30,826 nucleotides of DNA from an uncultured Dialister sp. (GTDB taxonomy: Bacteria > Bacillota > Negativicutes > Veillonellales > Dialisteraceae): the NCBI RefSeq assembly GCF_900541605.1, contig NZ_UQKJ01000013.1:1-30826 (forward strand). The letters run 5' to 3'. This document shows, one piece after another, positions 1 to 8,844 of the stretch. The position numbers and the translations under genes are program-made. The first letter of the stretch is position 1; every line of letters begins with the position of its first letter. The notes under the pieces were generated by a model. It made no database searches. It was not told the origin of the DNA and saw only the letters and a program-made list of their open reading frames with translations.

Positions 1-1126
1 GAGTTGTTGTCGCCGGTATAGCTCAGGTTAAAATTGCCGGACATTTTGCTGTAATCCACGGAGAGGTCGTAGCTGTGAACCGTATCTGTCCCTTTGTCCG
101 TTATGGAGACAGAACCATCAGAAGAAGTCAACGTAGTCCGCCCTGAACTGGCAGTGCTGGCAGCAATGACCTTCACATCGTGGATATTGGCGCCATTGGT
201 ATCGATATCGTAGGCATTGGTGGTGGAATTGATACCGCTTCCCATGTTGGTTACCTGCTTGCCGCCATTGCTGAGACCATTGGTGGTCAGAGAAATTTTA
301 TCTGCATCTTTAGGTGTAATAGTAATGCCATCCCCTGTCTGCTCAGTTGTATTGACCACATTACCACTACTATCAGTAGTCACTGTCTGTACACTGGTCA
401 GATTCTGCAGATTCTTTGCCAGCTTGATTTCCAGTTTCCCATTCTGGGTCACATTGCCTTCATCATCTTCTACGGCAGCCGTAGCTACCACCCCGATATT
501 GTTATCTGTCAGATTATCAGTATCTGCCCCTCCGGTGATATCCATTGTAGAATTTAACTGATGCTTTACCGTCACTTTTGTGGTCTTGGAATCATCTGTA
601 TAGTTATCAGCCTGATACTTGATTCCATCCTCCAGCACAGCAATCTTGTGGTAACCTGTCACCGTGCCACTCGCATTTTCTGAGGACGATACATAATACA
701 ATCGAGTAATACCATCATTCCCTGTATCAAAAGCATTTTGAGTATACAGATGGGCTTGGGATAAGTCATTGTTTATCAGATACAAAGTACCATTTCCCTG
801 ATTATCTACTCCTAAAGCTGCACGTCTTTGGTCATTCTGACTTTTGGAATCATATACGTAAGAACTGATGATGCCATTTGCAATTCTAACTGATGAAGCA
901 TTGGTCTTCCCAATAGTTATACTTTCATAGGTTGGTGTAGTTGTTGAATCAGCTGCAAATCCGTTCACCCCCCAGTAAGGACAATAGCTGTCATTATCGC
1001 AGCGGTTAAAACCTTCCCATATTCGTGGCGCCGGCTGGACTTTTTACTGCTTCTTCCTGCCAGTTCCGACACCACCACATAGGCATTCTTTACATGACTC
1101 CAGATGACCTTGTACACTCTGTTCAT
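1..1126 (-). CDS. Trimeric autotransporter adhesin, 5' part, frame broken after signal peptide
   Basis: Surface adhesin of the YadA/Hia type (type V secretion), cut by the window start. From ATG 1126, behind GGCAGGAGGAAGAA, the first 53 codons read MNRVYKVIWSHVKNAYVVVS and continue to TAAIMTAIVLTGG; this is the extended signal peptide region (ESPR) typical of autotransporters, followed by a hydrophobic core. A TGA (965-967) then stops this frame. The -1 frame is open from 968 to the window edge and begins VNGFAAD, which supplies the missing signal-peptidase site, then continues as a Ser/Thr/Asn/Gly-rich passenger containing GLSNGGKQVTNMGSG, a Hia/YadA head-connector type motif. One extra G in the run at 968-973 would join the two into one protein. 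Either phase variation, a recent pseudogene, or a base-calling error; the family assignment itself is firm. Confidence 0.85.
968..973 (-). repeat. G6 homopolymer at the frame break of the adhesin gene
   Basis: Six G residues on the coding (minus) strand lie exactly at the junction of signal peptide and passenger. With six G the reading is ACT GGG GGG TGA (stop); with seven it is ACT GGG GGG GTG AAC GGA and the protein continues through GFAAD. The tract therefore sets ON or OFF. It is short for a classical contingency locus, so slippage is plausible but not proven. Confidence 0.6.
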
Positions 1127-1270
1127 TTCTTCCTCCTGCCCTTACGGGTACCCTAACGAGAGAGATAAATAAATACAAAACCCCAACGAACCGGCCCTAT
1201 CGGTTCTTCGTTCAAACAGTTCCAGTAATTTACCGGAAAATCATTAAAATAATCAAATTCCCTTTTCTTT

Positions 1271-1279
1271 AGTATATCA
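1271..1279 (-). promoter_or_regulatory. Candidate extended -10 promoter of the adhesin gene
   Basis: On the minus strand the AT-rich stretch reads TGATATACT, an extended -10 (TGn plus TATACT), about 145 bases before the adhesin ATG. No good -35 is seen. The leader that follows holds an imperfect hairpin (AACGAAGAACCG ... CGGTTCGTT, about 1175-1206) followed by GGGGTTTTG, which could attenuate transcription. Confidence 0.35.
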
Positions 1280-1495
1280 TATTTTTTGAATCTAAATCGA
1301 TTTATATAAATAAAGTTTTCGTTATATAGATAACAAATATATAACAGACTGATTCACGAATAATCTTCGGCGGAATAACGCCTGGACTTGTGAATAGGAT
1401 GGTTAATTTTACAGCGCACCATTCCTATAGGGCCAGGAATTTTAGAATTTCCGTTCAGTCACCTTATCTACGTATTGACCGCAGACTCCTCCATC

Positions 1496-1645
1496 GATCT
1501 CGGCCCTGGCCACAGGCCGGTGCCCGGGGGCCGTCAGGCCCAAATTATATATTTCTTCCTTGAGCCCTGGACGAAGTCCATCGCCTTGCCGCAGGCAGAG
1601 CCATGACACAGTCACAGCCCTGGCCACAGGCCAGTGCCCTTCCCT
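1496..1645. repeat. GC-rich tail repeat (no gene)
   Basis: This gene-free stretch between the adhesin and galE contains, on the minus strand, AAGGGCACTGGCCTGTGGCC followed by AGGGCTGTGA. Closely related sequence occurs at 16190-16225 and 25010-25055, where it supplies the last codons of the radical SAM gene and of tag. A 61-codon open frame here (1442-1627) consists of this repeat and is not called as a gene. Confidence 0.55.
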
Positions 1646-1661
1646 AAGTTTCTCTCATTTA

Positions 1662-1670
1662 TGCTATACT
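1662..1670 (+). promoter_or_regulatory. Candidate extended -10 promoter upstream of galE
   Basis: TGCTATACT is an extended -10 match on the plus strand, about 200 bases before galE. The inverted-repeat element at 1689-1847 lies between it and the gene, so a transcript from here would carry the whole element as leader. The -35 is poor. Confidence 0.35.
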
Positions 1671-1688
1671 ATAACCATATGTATTTAA

Positions 1689-1847
1689 GGAAGCACTGAT
1701 TAATTCGCAGAGTCAGATTCCATAAGGATTTTTATGCACTGCTTCGTCATAATCCTCCTTAAATAGCTCGCTATTCGCGTCGGATTATTCCTTGCATTGC
1801 ATAAAAATCCAAGAATGAAATCTGACAACGATTTAATCAGCGCTTCC
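1689..1847. mobile_element. MITE-like element, copy A
   Basis: Bounded by GGAAGCACTGATTAA (1689-1703) and its near-perfect inverse TTAATCAGCGCTTCC (1833-1847), with TTAA on both sides (1685-1688, 1848-1851) that may be a target duplication or an extension of the repeat. The interior is itself palindromic: TTTTTATGCA...GGATTATTCC...TGCATAAAAATCC. No coding capacity. On the minus strand it aligns with copies at 12785-13027 and 26793-27206, sharing GGAATAATCCGACGCGAATA and GCGAGCTATTTAA. This is the shortest copy and may approach the basic unit. Confidence 0.7.
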
Positions 1848-1871
1848 TTAACGCTCAGAGGAGGGCATACT

Positions 1872-2864
1872 ATGAATATTCTTGTTACCGGCGGTGCCGG
1901 TTATATCGGTTCCCATACGGTGAGAGCCCTGGCAGCGGCCGGAGATTTCACACCCGTTGTCTTTGATAACCTGGCCACCGGCCATGCTGAGTCGGTACCG
2001 GAAGGAGTGGTCCTGGTCAAAGGGGACATCCATGACGTGGATTTCGTGGCAGACACCCTGAAAAAATATGATATTTCCGGGGTCATCCATTTTGCCGCCT
2101 TTTCCCTGGTCGGTGAATCCATGGTGGATCCCGCCAAGTATTACACAAACAATGTGGAAGGGACCCTGCACCTGCTTTTGGGAATGAAGAAAGCGGGGGT
2201 CAATAAAATCGTCTTTTCCTCCACCGCCGCCGTCTACGGGGAGCCGGAAAAAACGCCGATTGAAGAAGATTTTCCCCACAACCCCACCAATGTATACGGC
2301 CGCACGAAGCTGGTCATCGAAAACATGATGCGGGACTTCACGAATGCCTATGGCCTCCGGTATGTGGCGCTCCGGTACTTTAATGCCGCCGGCGCTGCCC
2401 TCGACGGTTCCATCGGCGAAGACCACAATCCGGAATCCCACCTGATTCCCCTGATTCTGAAGACCGCCCAGGGCGTCCGGGACCACATCGCCATTTACGG
2501 CACCGATTACCCCACCCCCGACGGCACCTGCATCCGCGACTACATCCATGTACTGGACCTGGCCGATGCCCACGTGCTGGCCATGAAATACCTCCTCCGT
2601 GGCGGGGAAAGCAACTATTTCAACCTGGGAAGCGAAAAAGGATTCAGCGTCCGGGAAATCATCGAGACCGCCAAAAAAGTGACGGGTATCGATTTCAAAG
2701 TCACCGAAGAAGCAAGACGCCCTGGCGATCCGGCCGTGCTCATCGCTTCCTCCAGGAAATGCAGGGAAGTACTGGGCTGGCATCCCACCCATTCCAATAC
2801 GGAAGAAATCATCGCCTCCGCATGGAAGTGGCATAAAAGTCACCCTTACGGATATGGTAAGTAA
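1872..2864 (+). CDS. galE: UDP-glucose 4-epimerase
   Basis: Interconverts UDP-glucose and UDP-galactose with tightly bound NAD+, in the cytoplasm, feeding surface polysaccharide and galactose metabolism. The 330-residue product is a typical GalE length. The Rossmann glycine motif GGAGYIGSH is at residues 7-15, the catalytic Ser/Thr region FSSTAAVYG at about 115-123, and the YxxxK pair at Y142/K146 (VYGRTK). I start at ATG 1872 because GAGGAGGG lies just before it and the glycine motif sits at the normal N-terminal position; the frame is open 25 codons further upstream, but those codons come from the inverted-repeat element. The next gene is galU on the same strand, 324 bases on, which makes the UDP-glucose substrate. 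The pair likely serves envelope glycan precursor supply. Very sure of the family. Confidence 0.96.
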   Translation: MNILVTGGAGYIGSHTVRALAAAGDFTPVVFDNLATGHAESVPEGVVLVKGDIHDVDFVADTLKKYDISGVIHFAAFSLVGESMVDPAKYYTNNVEGTLHLLLGMKKAGVNKIVFSSTAAVYGEPEKTPIEEDFPHNPTNVYGRTKLVIENMMRDFTNAYGLRYVALRYFNAAGAALDGSIGEDHNPESHLIPLILKTAQGVRDHIAIYGTDYPTPDGTCIRDYIHVLDLADAHVLAMKYLLRGGESNYFNLGSEKGFSVREIIETAKKVTGIDFKVTEEARRPGDPAVLIASSRKCREVLGWHPTHSNTEEIIASAWKWHKSHPYGYGK

Positions 2865-2880
2865 CATCCGTCCGTATGAA

Positions 2881-3140
2881 TGGGGCTAAGGGTGGTGGGT
2901 GAACTTCGCTGCGCTCATTCACCGGGTTGTGGGCTCTTCGCGCCGGGGGCATAATGTGGATTCGCAGCTTCGCCGCTGTTGGACATAAGCGGCGAAGCCG
3001 CATTATATACTGTCCCTTTCCGCTTAAGCGCAGCGCCCCACCAGGTTGGCAAGCGTCAGCGATGCCAACCCACCACCCGGTCGGGCAAGCGCAGCGACGC
3101 CCGACCCACAACCCTTACGAACCATCCGCTCGCCTGGGGC
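2881..3140. repeat. GC-rich hairpin repeat, family 2, copy 1
   Basis: Fills the gap between galE and galU. It begins TGGGGCTAAGGGTGGTGGGT then GAAC, includes a hairpin with GTGAA/TTCAC arms, continues with GGGCATAA and TTATATACTGTCC, and ends in CACAACCCTTACGAACC. The same blocks in the same order occur at 6294-6560, and the left part at 4138, 16055 and 24858. No gene is seen in it; open frames through it are repeat-derived. Confidence 0.65.
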
Positions 3141-3188
3141 ACCACCCCAGCCACTCGAGATTATCAGCACATCATCAAGGAGTCTAAC

Positions 3189-4070
3189 ATGAAACGAATC
3201 AGAAAAGCAGTCATTCCGGCTGCAGGCTTTGGCACCCGGTTCCTTCCGGAAACGAAGGCCATGCCGAAGGAAATGCTTCCTATTGTAGATAAACCTACCA
3301 TTCAGTATATTGTAGAAGAAATCAAGGCCAGCGGCATTGAACAGATTCTCATCATCTCCGGCCATGCAAAGCGGGCCATTGAAGACCATTTCGATTCCTC
3401 TCTGGAGCTGGAACAGCACCTCTATGAATCGGGCAAGATGGACCTCCTCCGAGAAGTGCGGCAGGTAGCTTCCGTAAAGATCCACTACACCCGGCAGCAG
3501 TACATGCGGGGTCTGGGCGATGCCATCCTCTGCGCCAAGGATTTCATCGACGGCGAACCCTTCGGCGTCATCCTCGGGGATGATGTGGTGTACAATGCCA
3601 GTGGAGAGCCGGCACTCCGGCAGCTCATGGACCAGTATGAAAAGACCGGCAGCACCGTCATCGGCTGCCAGATTGTCCGGAAAGACCAGGTTTCCTCCTA
3701 CGGTATCGTGGATGGTATCAAAACCGATGATCCGAACCTCCTCAAGGTGAAGGACATGATTGAAAAGCCCTCCATCGAAGAAGCCCCCAGCCGCTTCGCT
3801 GCCCTGGGCCGCTACGTCATTACGCCGGATGTCTTCGAAGTGCTGGAACAGACAAAGCCCGGCAAAGGCGGAGAAATCCAGCTCACCGATGCCCTCCGTG
3901 TCATGGCCCACAACGGCAATGTGTATGCCTACAACTTCACCGGGAAACGATACGATACCGGCAATAAGCTGGGCTACCTGAAAGCCACCGTGGAATTCAC
4001 CCTCCGCCGTCCGGACCTGGGCCCCCAGTTCCGGGCTTACCTGGAAGACCTGCTGGCCAAGGATAAGTAA
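3189..4070 (+). CDS. galU: UTP--glucose-1-phosphate uridylyltransferase
   Basis: Makes UDP-glucose and pyrophosphate from UTP and glucose 1-phosphate; a cytoplasmic nucleotidyltransferase supplying UDP-glucose for glycan synthesis and for GalE. The 293-residue product matches the bacterial GalU length (about 290-300). The N-terminal nucleotide-binding signature AAGFGTRFLPETKAMPKEML is at about residues 10-29, and VILGDDVV holds the metal-binding aspartates. The start at ATG 3189 is preceded by CAAGGAGTCTAAC; upstream in-frame codons lie in repeat DNA. A strong hairpin terminator follows directly after the stop. Confidence 0.96.
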   Translation: MKRIRKAVIPAAGFGTRFLPETKAMPKEMLPIVDKPTIQYIVEEIKASGIEQILIISGHAKRAIEDHFDSSLELEQHLYESGKMDLLREVRQVASVKIHYTRQQYMRGLGDAILCAKDFIDGEPFGVILGDDVVYNASGEPALRQLMDQYEKTGSTVIGCQIVRKDQVSSYGIVDGIKTDDPNLLKVKDMIEKPSIEEAPSRFAALGRYVITPDVFEVLEQTKPGKGGEIQLTDALRVMAHNGNVYAYNFTGKRYDTGNKLGYLKATVEFTLRRPDLGPQFRAYLEDLLAKDK

Positions 4071-4071
4071 T

Positions 4072-4112
4072 AAAAAAAGACCCATGAGAGTAGATCTCAT
4101 GGGTCTTTTTTT
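4072..4112. terminator. Bidirectional Rho-independent terminator after galU
   Basis: A perfect 11-bp stem GACCCATGAGA / TCTCATGGGTC with loop GTAGA is flanked by an A run on the left and T7 on the right, so the U tract is present in both directions. It begins two bases after the galU stop codon. Confidence 0.9.
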
Positions 4113-4137
4113 ATGTGTATCTGACCATACCTTTAAA

Positions 4138-4215
4138 TGGGGCTAAGGGTGATGAATAAACTGCGCTGCGCCTGTTCACCGGGTTGTGGCTTTACCTGGG
4201 GCTGCGCCCCTTGTG
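4138..4215. repeat. Family 2 repeat, copy 2 (partial)
   Basis: Starts TGGGGCTAAGGGTGATGAAT and continues CTGCGCTGCGCC...TTCACCGGGTTGTGGCTTTACC, matching the left part of the copy at 6294. The rest of the 4113-4491 gap has no gene; it also holds the hairpin at 4339-4376. Confidence 0.55.
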
Positions 4216-4338
4216 TGACCGGACGGCGTGCACACATAGGGGTCTGACGTATGACTCCGTGGCGTGCGTAAGGACTCTCGCCCACGCTGCTCCTGCCGTT
4301 CTTCATTAATCCCCCATCCGATTTGCGCCACCCATTGA

Positions 4339-4376
4339 CACCCCAACCTCCCCTCTAAAGAGGGGAGGTTGGGGTG
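4339..4376. repeat. Perfect 18-bp inverted repeat with 2-base loop
   Basis: CACCCCAACCTCCCCTCT (4339-4356), loop AA, then the exact inverse complement (4359-4376). No T tract follows in either direction, so it is not a standard terminator. It lies between the galU terminator and the 3' end of the convergent ABC exporter gene and might act as an RNA 3'-end protector or a mobile hairpin repeat. Confidence 0.7.
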
Positions 4377-4491
4377 CTCTTAAAGGCTTCGCCGCCACCC
4401 TGTTGCATAAAACGGCACTTTTCAATTTGTGCGCCGTCACCTTTGCAGCGTTGCGGGAGGGAAATGCCACAGGCTGATCAGCTTAATGCTC

Positions 4492-6225
4492 TCATTCTGC
4501 TGCAGTTACGGGCTTTTTCTTCTGGGCTTCGTAGAGCTCGTAGTACTTGCCCTTCTTTGCCATGAGGACGTCATGGTTGCCGGATTCTATGAGGCGGCCA
4601 TGATCCAGGACGTAGATGCAGTCTGCATTCCGTACGGTGGAGAGGCGGTGGGCGATGATGATGGTGGTCCTGTCTTTTGCCAGGTCATCCAGGGTGGACT
4701 GTACCATCTTTTCTGTCTGCGTATCCAGGGCAGAGGTGGCTTCATCGAAAATGACTACCGGCGGATTTTTCAGGAATACACGGGCAATGGCGATTCTCTG
4801 TTTCTGGCCGCCGGAAAGTTTGACGCCCCGTTCCCCTACTTTGGTATCGTAACCATTGGGCAGGGAATTGATGAAATCATCCGCCGCTGCCAGTTTGGCG
4901 GCCCGCCGGATTTCTTCCATGGTGGCTCCTTCTTTGCCATAGGCGATGTTCTCGGCAATGCTGTCGCCGAAGAGGAAGACATCCTGCTGGACGATGCCGA
5001 TTTTCCGGCGCAGGTCCTGCTGGGCAAATTCATTGAGGTTATGTCCATCCAGGGTAATGGAGCCTTCGGTGGGTTCATAGAACCGGAGCAGCAGGCTCAC
5101 CAGGGTACTCTTGCCGGCCCCCGTTTCTCCTACGAAGGCCACGGTCTTGCCGGCGGGAATGTCGAAATTCAGGTGATGGAGGATGAGCCGGTCCGGATCA
5201 TAGCCAAAGGAAAGATCATGGAAATCAATGTCCCCCTTTACGTGGGCCAGAGTAATGGGATGCGGCGGGTCCTGGATGGAAGGCTCGGTATGCATGATTT
5301 CTTCGAACCGGTGGAATCCGGCCATACCCCGCTGGTACACTTCCGCCAGAATGGTGAGGCGGAAGACCGGACGCATGAAGATATTCACATAGAGGAGGAA
5401 AGCCACGAAGTCGGAAAGCATCAGTTCACCCCGGGTAATCATCCAGCCGCCGGCCAGAATAACCACCACGTTAATGAAATTGGTGAAGAAATTGATACTG
5501 CCGGAGAAGTAGCCCACCAGCCGGTAGGATTCAAACTTCGTATTCCGAAGGTCCACGCTCTTTTCTTCAAATCGTTTCAGTTCGAAGGCTTCCTGGGCAA
5601 AGGCTTTCACGAGACGGATACCGGACAGGCTTTCTTCTGCCCGGGCCGCCACTTCTCCTGCCACCCGGCGATTTTTGCGGAAGGCGCCTTTCATCTTTTT
5701 ATTGATTTTCACCGTATGGATGGCTTTCCCAATAAGCAGGGCTCCAATGAGAAGGGCCAGCTTCCAGTTCATAAAGAGCATGACCACCAGGGTACCCGCC
5801 ATAATGACGCCGCAGAGGAGCACATCATTGGGCCCCCGGAAGGAAAGTTCACTGATTTCCGTAATATCGCTGGTAATACGGGAAAGGAGCTGCCCCGTTT
5901 TTTCGTTATCAAAATAATGGAACGACAGCTTCTCGATATGGGAAAACAGGTCCCGCCGCATGTCGTGCTCGATGGAGGCACTCATGACGTGGCCATAGTA
6001 CTGCACCATAAACTGGATAATAAAGTTGATGATGTAGAGCACCAGAAGCACGGCGGATCCGATGAAGAGACGCTGCATGTCCTTCGCCGGCAGTACCTGG
6101 TTGATGAGGTTCCGGACTACGATAGGAAAGATCAGGTCCAGTCCTGCCATGGCAAAGGTGCCGATAATGACCCAGATAAGAATCTTCATATAGGGCCGGT
6201 AGTATCGCATAAATCGTGTAATCAT
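4492..6225 (-). CDS. ABC exporter half-transporter (TMD-NBD, MsbA/multidrug type)
   Basis: A 577-residue fused permease-ATPase that would dimerise in the inner membrane and export a lipid, peptide or drug. The transmembrane domain occupies about residues 1-320, with hydrophobic helices near 15-35, 52-74, 135-165 and 240-290. The ATPase follows: Walker A GETGAGKST at 366-374, signature LSGGQKQR at 470-477, Walker B VVIFDEAT at 490-497, and the switch histidine in IIAHRLST. The start at ATG 6225 has AGGAAGGAA upstream at slightly long spacing. It lies downstream of the importer operon on the same strand, separated by 340 bases of repeat DNA, so co-transcription is uncertain. The substrate cannot be read from the sequence; a role in exporting a product of the neighbouring cluster is only a possibility. 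Confidence 0.9.
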   Translation of the reverse strand: MITRFMRYYRPYMKILIWVIIGTFAMAGLDLIFPIVVRNLINQVLPAKDMQRLFIGSAVLLVLYIINFIIQFMVQYYGHVMSASIEHDMRRDLFSHIEKLSFHYFDNEKTGQLLSRITSDITEISELSFRGPNDVLLCGVIMAGTLVVMLFMNWKLALLIGALLIGKAIHTVKINKKMKGAFRKNRRVAGEVAARAEESLSGIRLVKAFAQEAFELKRFEEKSVDLRNTKFESYRLVGYFSGSINFFTNFINVVVILAGGWMITRGELMLSDFVAFLLYVNIFMRPVFRLTILAEVYQRGMAGFHRFEEIMHTEPSIQDPPHPITLAHVKGDIDFHDLSFGYDPDRLILHHLNFDIPAGKTVAFVGETGAGKSTLVSLLLRFYEPTEGSITLDGHNLNEFAQQDLRRKIGIVQQDVFLFGDSIAENIAYGKEGATMEEIRRAAKLAAADDFINSLPNGYDTKVGERGVKLSGGQKQRIAIARVFLKNPPVVIFDEATSALDTQTEKMVQSTLDDLAKDRTTIIIAHRLSTVRNADCIYVLDHGRLIESGNHDVLMAKKGKYYELYEAQKKKPVTAAE

Positions 6226-6293
6226 AATTGTAATGGTTCCTTCCTGCGGGGAAACGACTGATGGCTTATTAATTTTATGTCCCTACGGATGTA

Positions 6294-6560
6294 TGGGGCT
6301 CAGGGTGGTAGGTGAACTGCGCTTCGCTTATTCACCGGGTTGTGGCTTTACCTGCGGTAAAGCAGGGGCATAAGGTGGGGCTGCCGCCTTTGGCGGCGAA
6401 AGGAAAGCGCAAGCAGCTTTTGGCCCCGTTATATACTGTCCTTTCCTCTTAAGAACAGTGCCCCATCCCAATTGACAAGCGAAGCGTCCACACTCCACCA
6501 CCCGGTCGGGACAGGGAAGCGGCGCCCGAACCACAACCTTTACGAACCCTCCATAGGCTT
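6294..6560. repeat. Family 2 repeat, copy 3
   Basis: Fills most of the 6226-6568 gap. It begins TGGGGCTCAGGGTGGTAGGT and shares with copy 1 (2881-3140) the blocks TTCACCGGGTTGTGG, GGGGCATAA, GTTATATACTGTCC, CCACCCGGTCGGG and CACAACCTTTACGAACC. No gene or clear terminator is seen here. Confidence 0.65.
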
Positions 6561-6568
6561 GGACTTCC

Positions 6569-7975
6569 TTAGCCACCTTCTACATTCCATATATGGAGCC
6601 GATAGTCTCCCAGAAGATTTCCTTCCGGCGTCACCGCAGGTACTTCTATGCCTGCCGCCCATTTACCATCGGATGACAGGGCAATGGCCTGGAGGGGGCC
6701 GGCGGTATGGTAGTAATGGCGCTCTTTGCCATCAGAAAGGCTGACGATGGCAGCGCCGTGGGCATGGTAATCGTGGTTTCTTACGTTTCTCCCCACCGCC
6801 AGGGCAGCCATTCCTTCAGCGGTGCTGACACCTTCAATTTCTCCGGGCGCCCGATACCGGAAAAGGAAACATCCATCGAGGCCAAAGAGGTAGAGGCTGT
6901 TGCTGGCAGGATGGATGACGGGAGAAGGCATCTGCCAGTTGTCCCGGCCGAAGGTATTGATGGTGGCAAAAAGGACTCCCTCCGGTACCACCATGGCGTC
7001 CCGGCCGGCAGCAAAGAACCAGGTTCCGTTGATATTCTTTGCTTCCGCTACCGTCCGCTGCCAGAGCAGGTTCCCGTCGCTGTCGTAGAGAAATCCCCTG
7101 CCGTCGCTTGTCATGGCGGTAAGATACTTCCCATCTTCCGAAAAGGAGGGCCCATTTCTCATGGCCACGGTTTGGAAATGGTCGGCTGTGGGTATGGTCT
7201 CTGTATGGACCAAAGTCCCATCTCTGTCATCGAGCACATATATATTTTTATTATACTCCAATTTTTTTATTTTTGTTTTATCATAATTGGCAGTTCCAAA
7301 GGCAAACCGATGGGCTCCCTCGGCATCGTCGCCCCAGTTTACCCAGGCATCCATATTTCCATTTTCCGGATATTTCCAGCGGACGTCGCCGCCTGCGGTA
7401 AATGACACAATACGGCTCACGTAGCGGCGAGTGCCGGATTCATCCAAGGTGAACCGATAGAAAACGGCGTATACATTTCCCTCCCTGTCCGTGGCCACAT
7501 GGATGGGCTGTGGATCCGCCCGGATGTCCGGTTCACCGCCGATAATGTCATACCCCTTGCATTTCCATTTCACGTCTCCCGTCTTCACATCCAGGGCGTA
7601 CAGATAGCCATCGGGACTCTTTTCGCCGGCGTAGACCGTCTTTTCATCCCGGCTCACCGCAATGGACCGGATGAGGCCGCTTCCTACAGAATGGCTCCAG
7701 AGTTCTTTTCCCTCTTTGGACAGGTGAAGCAGCTCCCCGTTTGCTGTGCCGATGAGCCAGCCTCCATCAGATTTCACGGAGAGGATTTCCCCGCCGTCAA
7801 ATCCCATGCGGTCATAATTCCGTCCTGCCATTTCTCCCAAAGGCACCATGGTACCTGCTTCCCGGTCATGGACTGTGAAAATCTGCCAGGGCGTCTTACT
7901 CCCGGTCAGCCGGAAAAGGGCCGCCCATGTGAGAAACAGGAGTGCGAAAATCAGAAATGTTTTACATTTTTTCAT
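6569..7975 (-). CDS. Membrane-anchored beta-propeller (PQQ/WD-like) protein in ECF operon
   Basis: A 468-residue protein of unknown function. Residues 7-24 form one hydrophobic segment without a lipobox cysteine, so it is probably held on the outer face of the inner membrane by an uncleaved signal anchor. The rest is a run of about 40-60-residue repeats with the pattern 'G..LYALD..TG...W' (for example GYLYALDVKTGDVKW, IYVLDDRDGTLVH, FLYDSDGNLLWQR, LYLFGLDGCFLF, LHIWNVEG), as in PQQ-like or WD-type beta-propellers. Its start overlaps the 3' end of the ECF T gene by 4 bases, so it is co-translated with the importer. It may bind substrate or organise the complex on the periplasmic side. BamB and quinoprotein dehydrogenases share the fold, but no dehydrogenase residues can be claimed. 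Confidence 0.72.
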   Translation of the reverse strand: MKKCKTFLIFALLFLTWAALFRLTGSKTPWQIFTVHDREAGTMVPLGEMAGRNYDRMGFDGGEILSVKSDGGWLIGTANGELLHLSKEGKELWSHSVGSGLIRSIAVSRDEKTVYAGEKSPDGYLYALDVKTGDVKWKCKGYDIIGGEPDIRADPQPIHVATDREGNVYAVFYRFTLDESGTRRYVSRIVSFTAGGDVRWKYPENGNMDAWVNWGDDAEGAHRFAFGTANYDKTKIKKLEYNKNIYVLDDRDGTLVHTETIPTADHFQTVAMRNGPSFSEDGKYLTAMTSDGRGFLYDSDGNLLWQRTVAEAKNINGTWFFAAGRDAMVVPEGVLFATINTFGRDNWQMPSPVIHPASNSLYLFGLDGCFLFRYRAPGEIEGVSTAEGMAALAVGRNVRNHDYHAHGAAIVSLSDGKERHYYHTAGPLQAIALSSDGKWAAGIEVPAVTPEGNLLGDYRLHIWNVEGG

Positions 7976-8844
7976 AGGTATAATTTCGTCCAGTCATAGA
8001 TTACGCGAAACAGGCCAAAATAGAATCCCTTCAGGGACAGGGCATAAAGAATCTTGCTGACCCCGCAGAAGAGGGTAAATAGAAGGCACAATGCGCAGGC
8101 CCATTTCTCCCCTGCCCGCCAGGGAGTTCCCTTCTTCCCCTTCGCCAGGAACAGTCCCCGGCTGGTAACGGAAAGGGACAAAGTCCCCGCCCGCCGGAGG
8201 CATCGGGCCAGAAGGGGTTTCACCATATAAGGAATGTGCCGCAGCACCTGGTGCCTTCCCTTCACAGTGCCGCTCCGGAGCTGGAGGGCTGTCATCACTT
8301 CTCCTGCTTCGGAAGCAAGAATCGGAAAGAATCGGATGGCCGTGATGAGCATGAAAGAGGCCTGGGGCGACAGGTGCCAGGAGGTCAGGGCCTTCAGGAG
8401 GCTCCGGGGATCACTGGTCCAGCAGACCAGGAGGCCCAGGGAAATCATGGATACTGTCCGCATGCCCTGTATGGCGCCGTAAATAATACCTTCCTTATAA
8501 ATATAGAGACCCTTTGTCAGGGGACCCAGCACAGGGAATCCCGGAGATATGAGCATGAGAAGCGGTGTCCTGGGGTTCTGGGCAAAGAAAAGGGCCTGGC
8601 TGGATATGGAACCCCAAAGTCCCAAAAGGATAAAGACCGCCAGGATTTTCCATTTATAAAGGGGCGTCTTTGCCAGAAAGTGAAGAATGAGGGTCACCGT
8701 AAAAAGGATAAAGAGGGTTCTCCCATTATCCACCAGCACCATCATAATGGCGTAAAGGAAAAGGATGGACAGCTTCGTCCGTCCGTCGAGCCGGGACAGA
8801 CAGGAGGGCCGATCACTTCCTTCGAAGGTCTGCCGGTAAGACAT
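7972..8844 (-). CDS. ECF transporter T component (CbiQ/EcfT-like)
   Basis: A 290-residue inner-membrane protein linking the ATPases to the substrate-binding S protein. It starts with a short charged N-terminus containing LDGRTKLSILF, a family hallmark, then several hydrophobic helices (about 27-60, 65-85, 130-145, 250-270). The two coupling-helix motifs are recognisable as ALQLRSGT and SVTSRGLF, the X-R-X motifs that insert into the ATPases. The start overlaps the upstream ATPase gene by 32 bases and the stop overlaps the propeller gene by 4 bases. CbiQ of cobalt importers is the nearest well-known relative, but no CbiM or CbiN is present, so the substrate is open. Confidence 0.85.
   Translation of the reverse strand: MSYRQTFEGSDRPSCLSRLDGRTKLSILFLYAIMMVLVDNGRTLFILFTVTLILHFLAKTPLYKWKILAVFILLGLWGSISSQALFFAQNPRTPLLMLISPGFPVLGPLTKGLYIYKEGIIYGAIQGMRTVSMISLGLLVCWTSDPRSLLKALTSWHLSPQASFMLITAIRFFPILASEAGEVMTALQLRSGTVKGRHQVLRHIPYMVKPLLARCLRRAGTLSLSVTSRGLFLAKGKKGTPWRAGEKWACALCLLFTLFCGVSKILYALSLKGFYFGLFRVIYDWTKLYL

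Noticed and set aside
180..561. Plus-strand open frames of 114-125 codons
   Set aside because: They are antisense to the adhesin passenger.
1442..1627. A 61-residue protein on the minus strand
   Set aside because: It consists of the intergenic tail repeat, with no ribosome site and no domain.
4429..6261. 610-codon open frame opposite the ABC exporter; similar long frames opposite the CobN-like gene (17210-19228) and pnp (28647-30614)
   Set aside because: The opposite strand carries clear, motif-complete proteins. The antisense products are rich in His/Gly/Phe without any domain and have no ribosome site; they reflect codon bias of the real genes.
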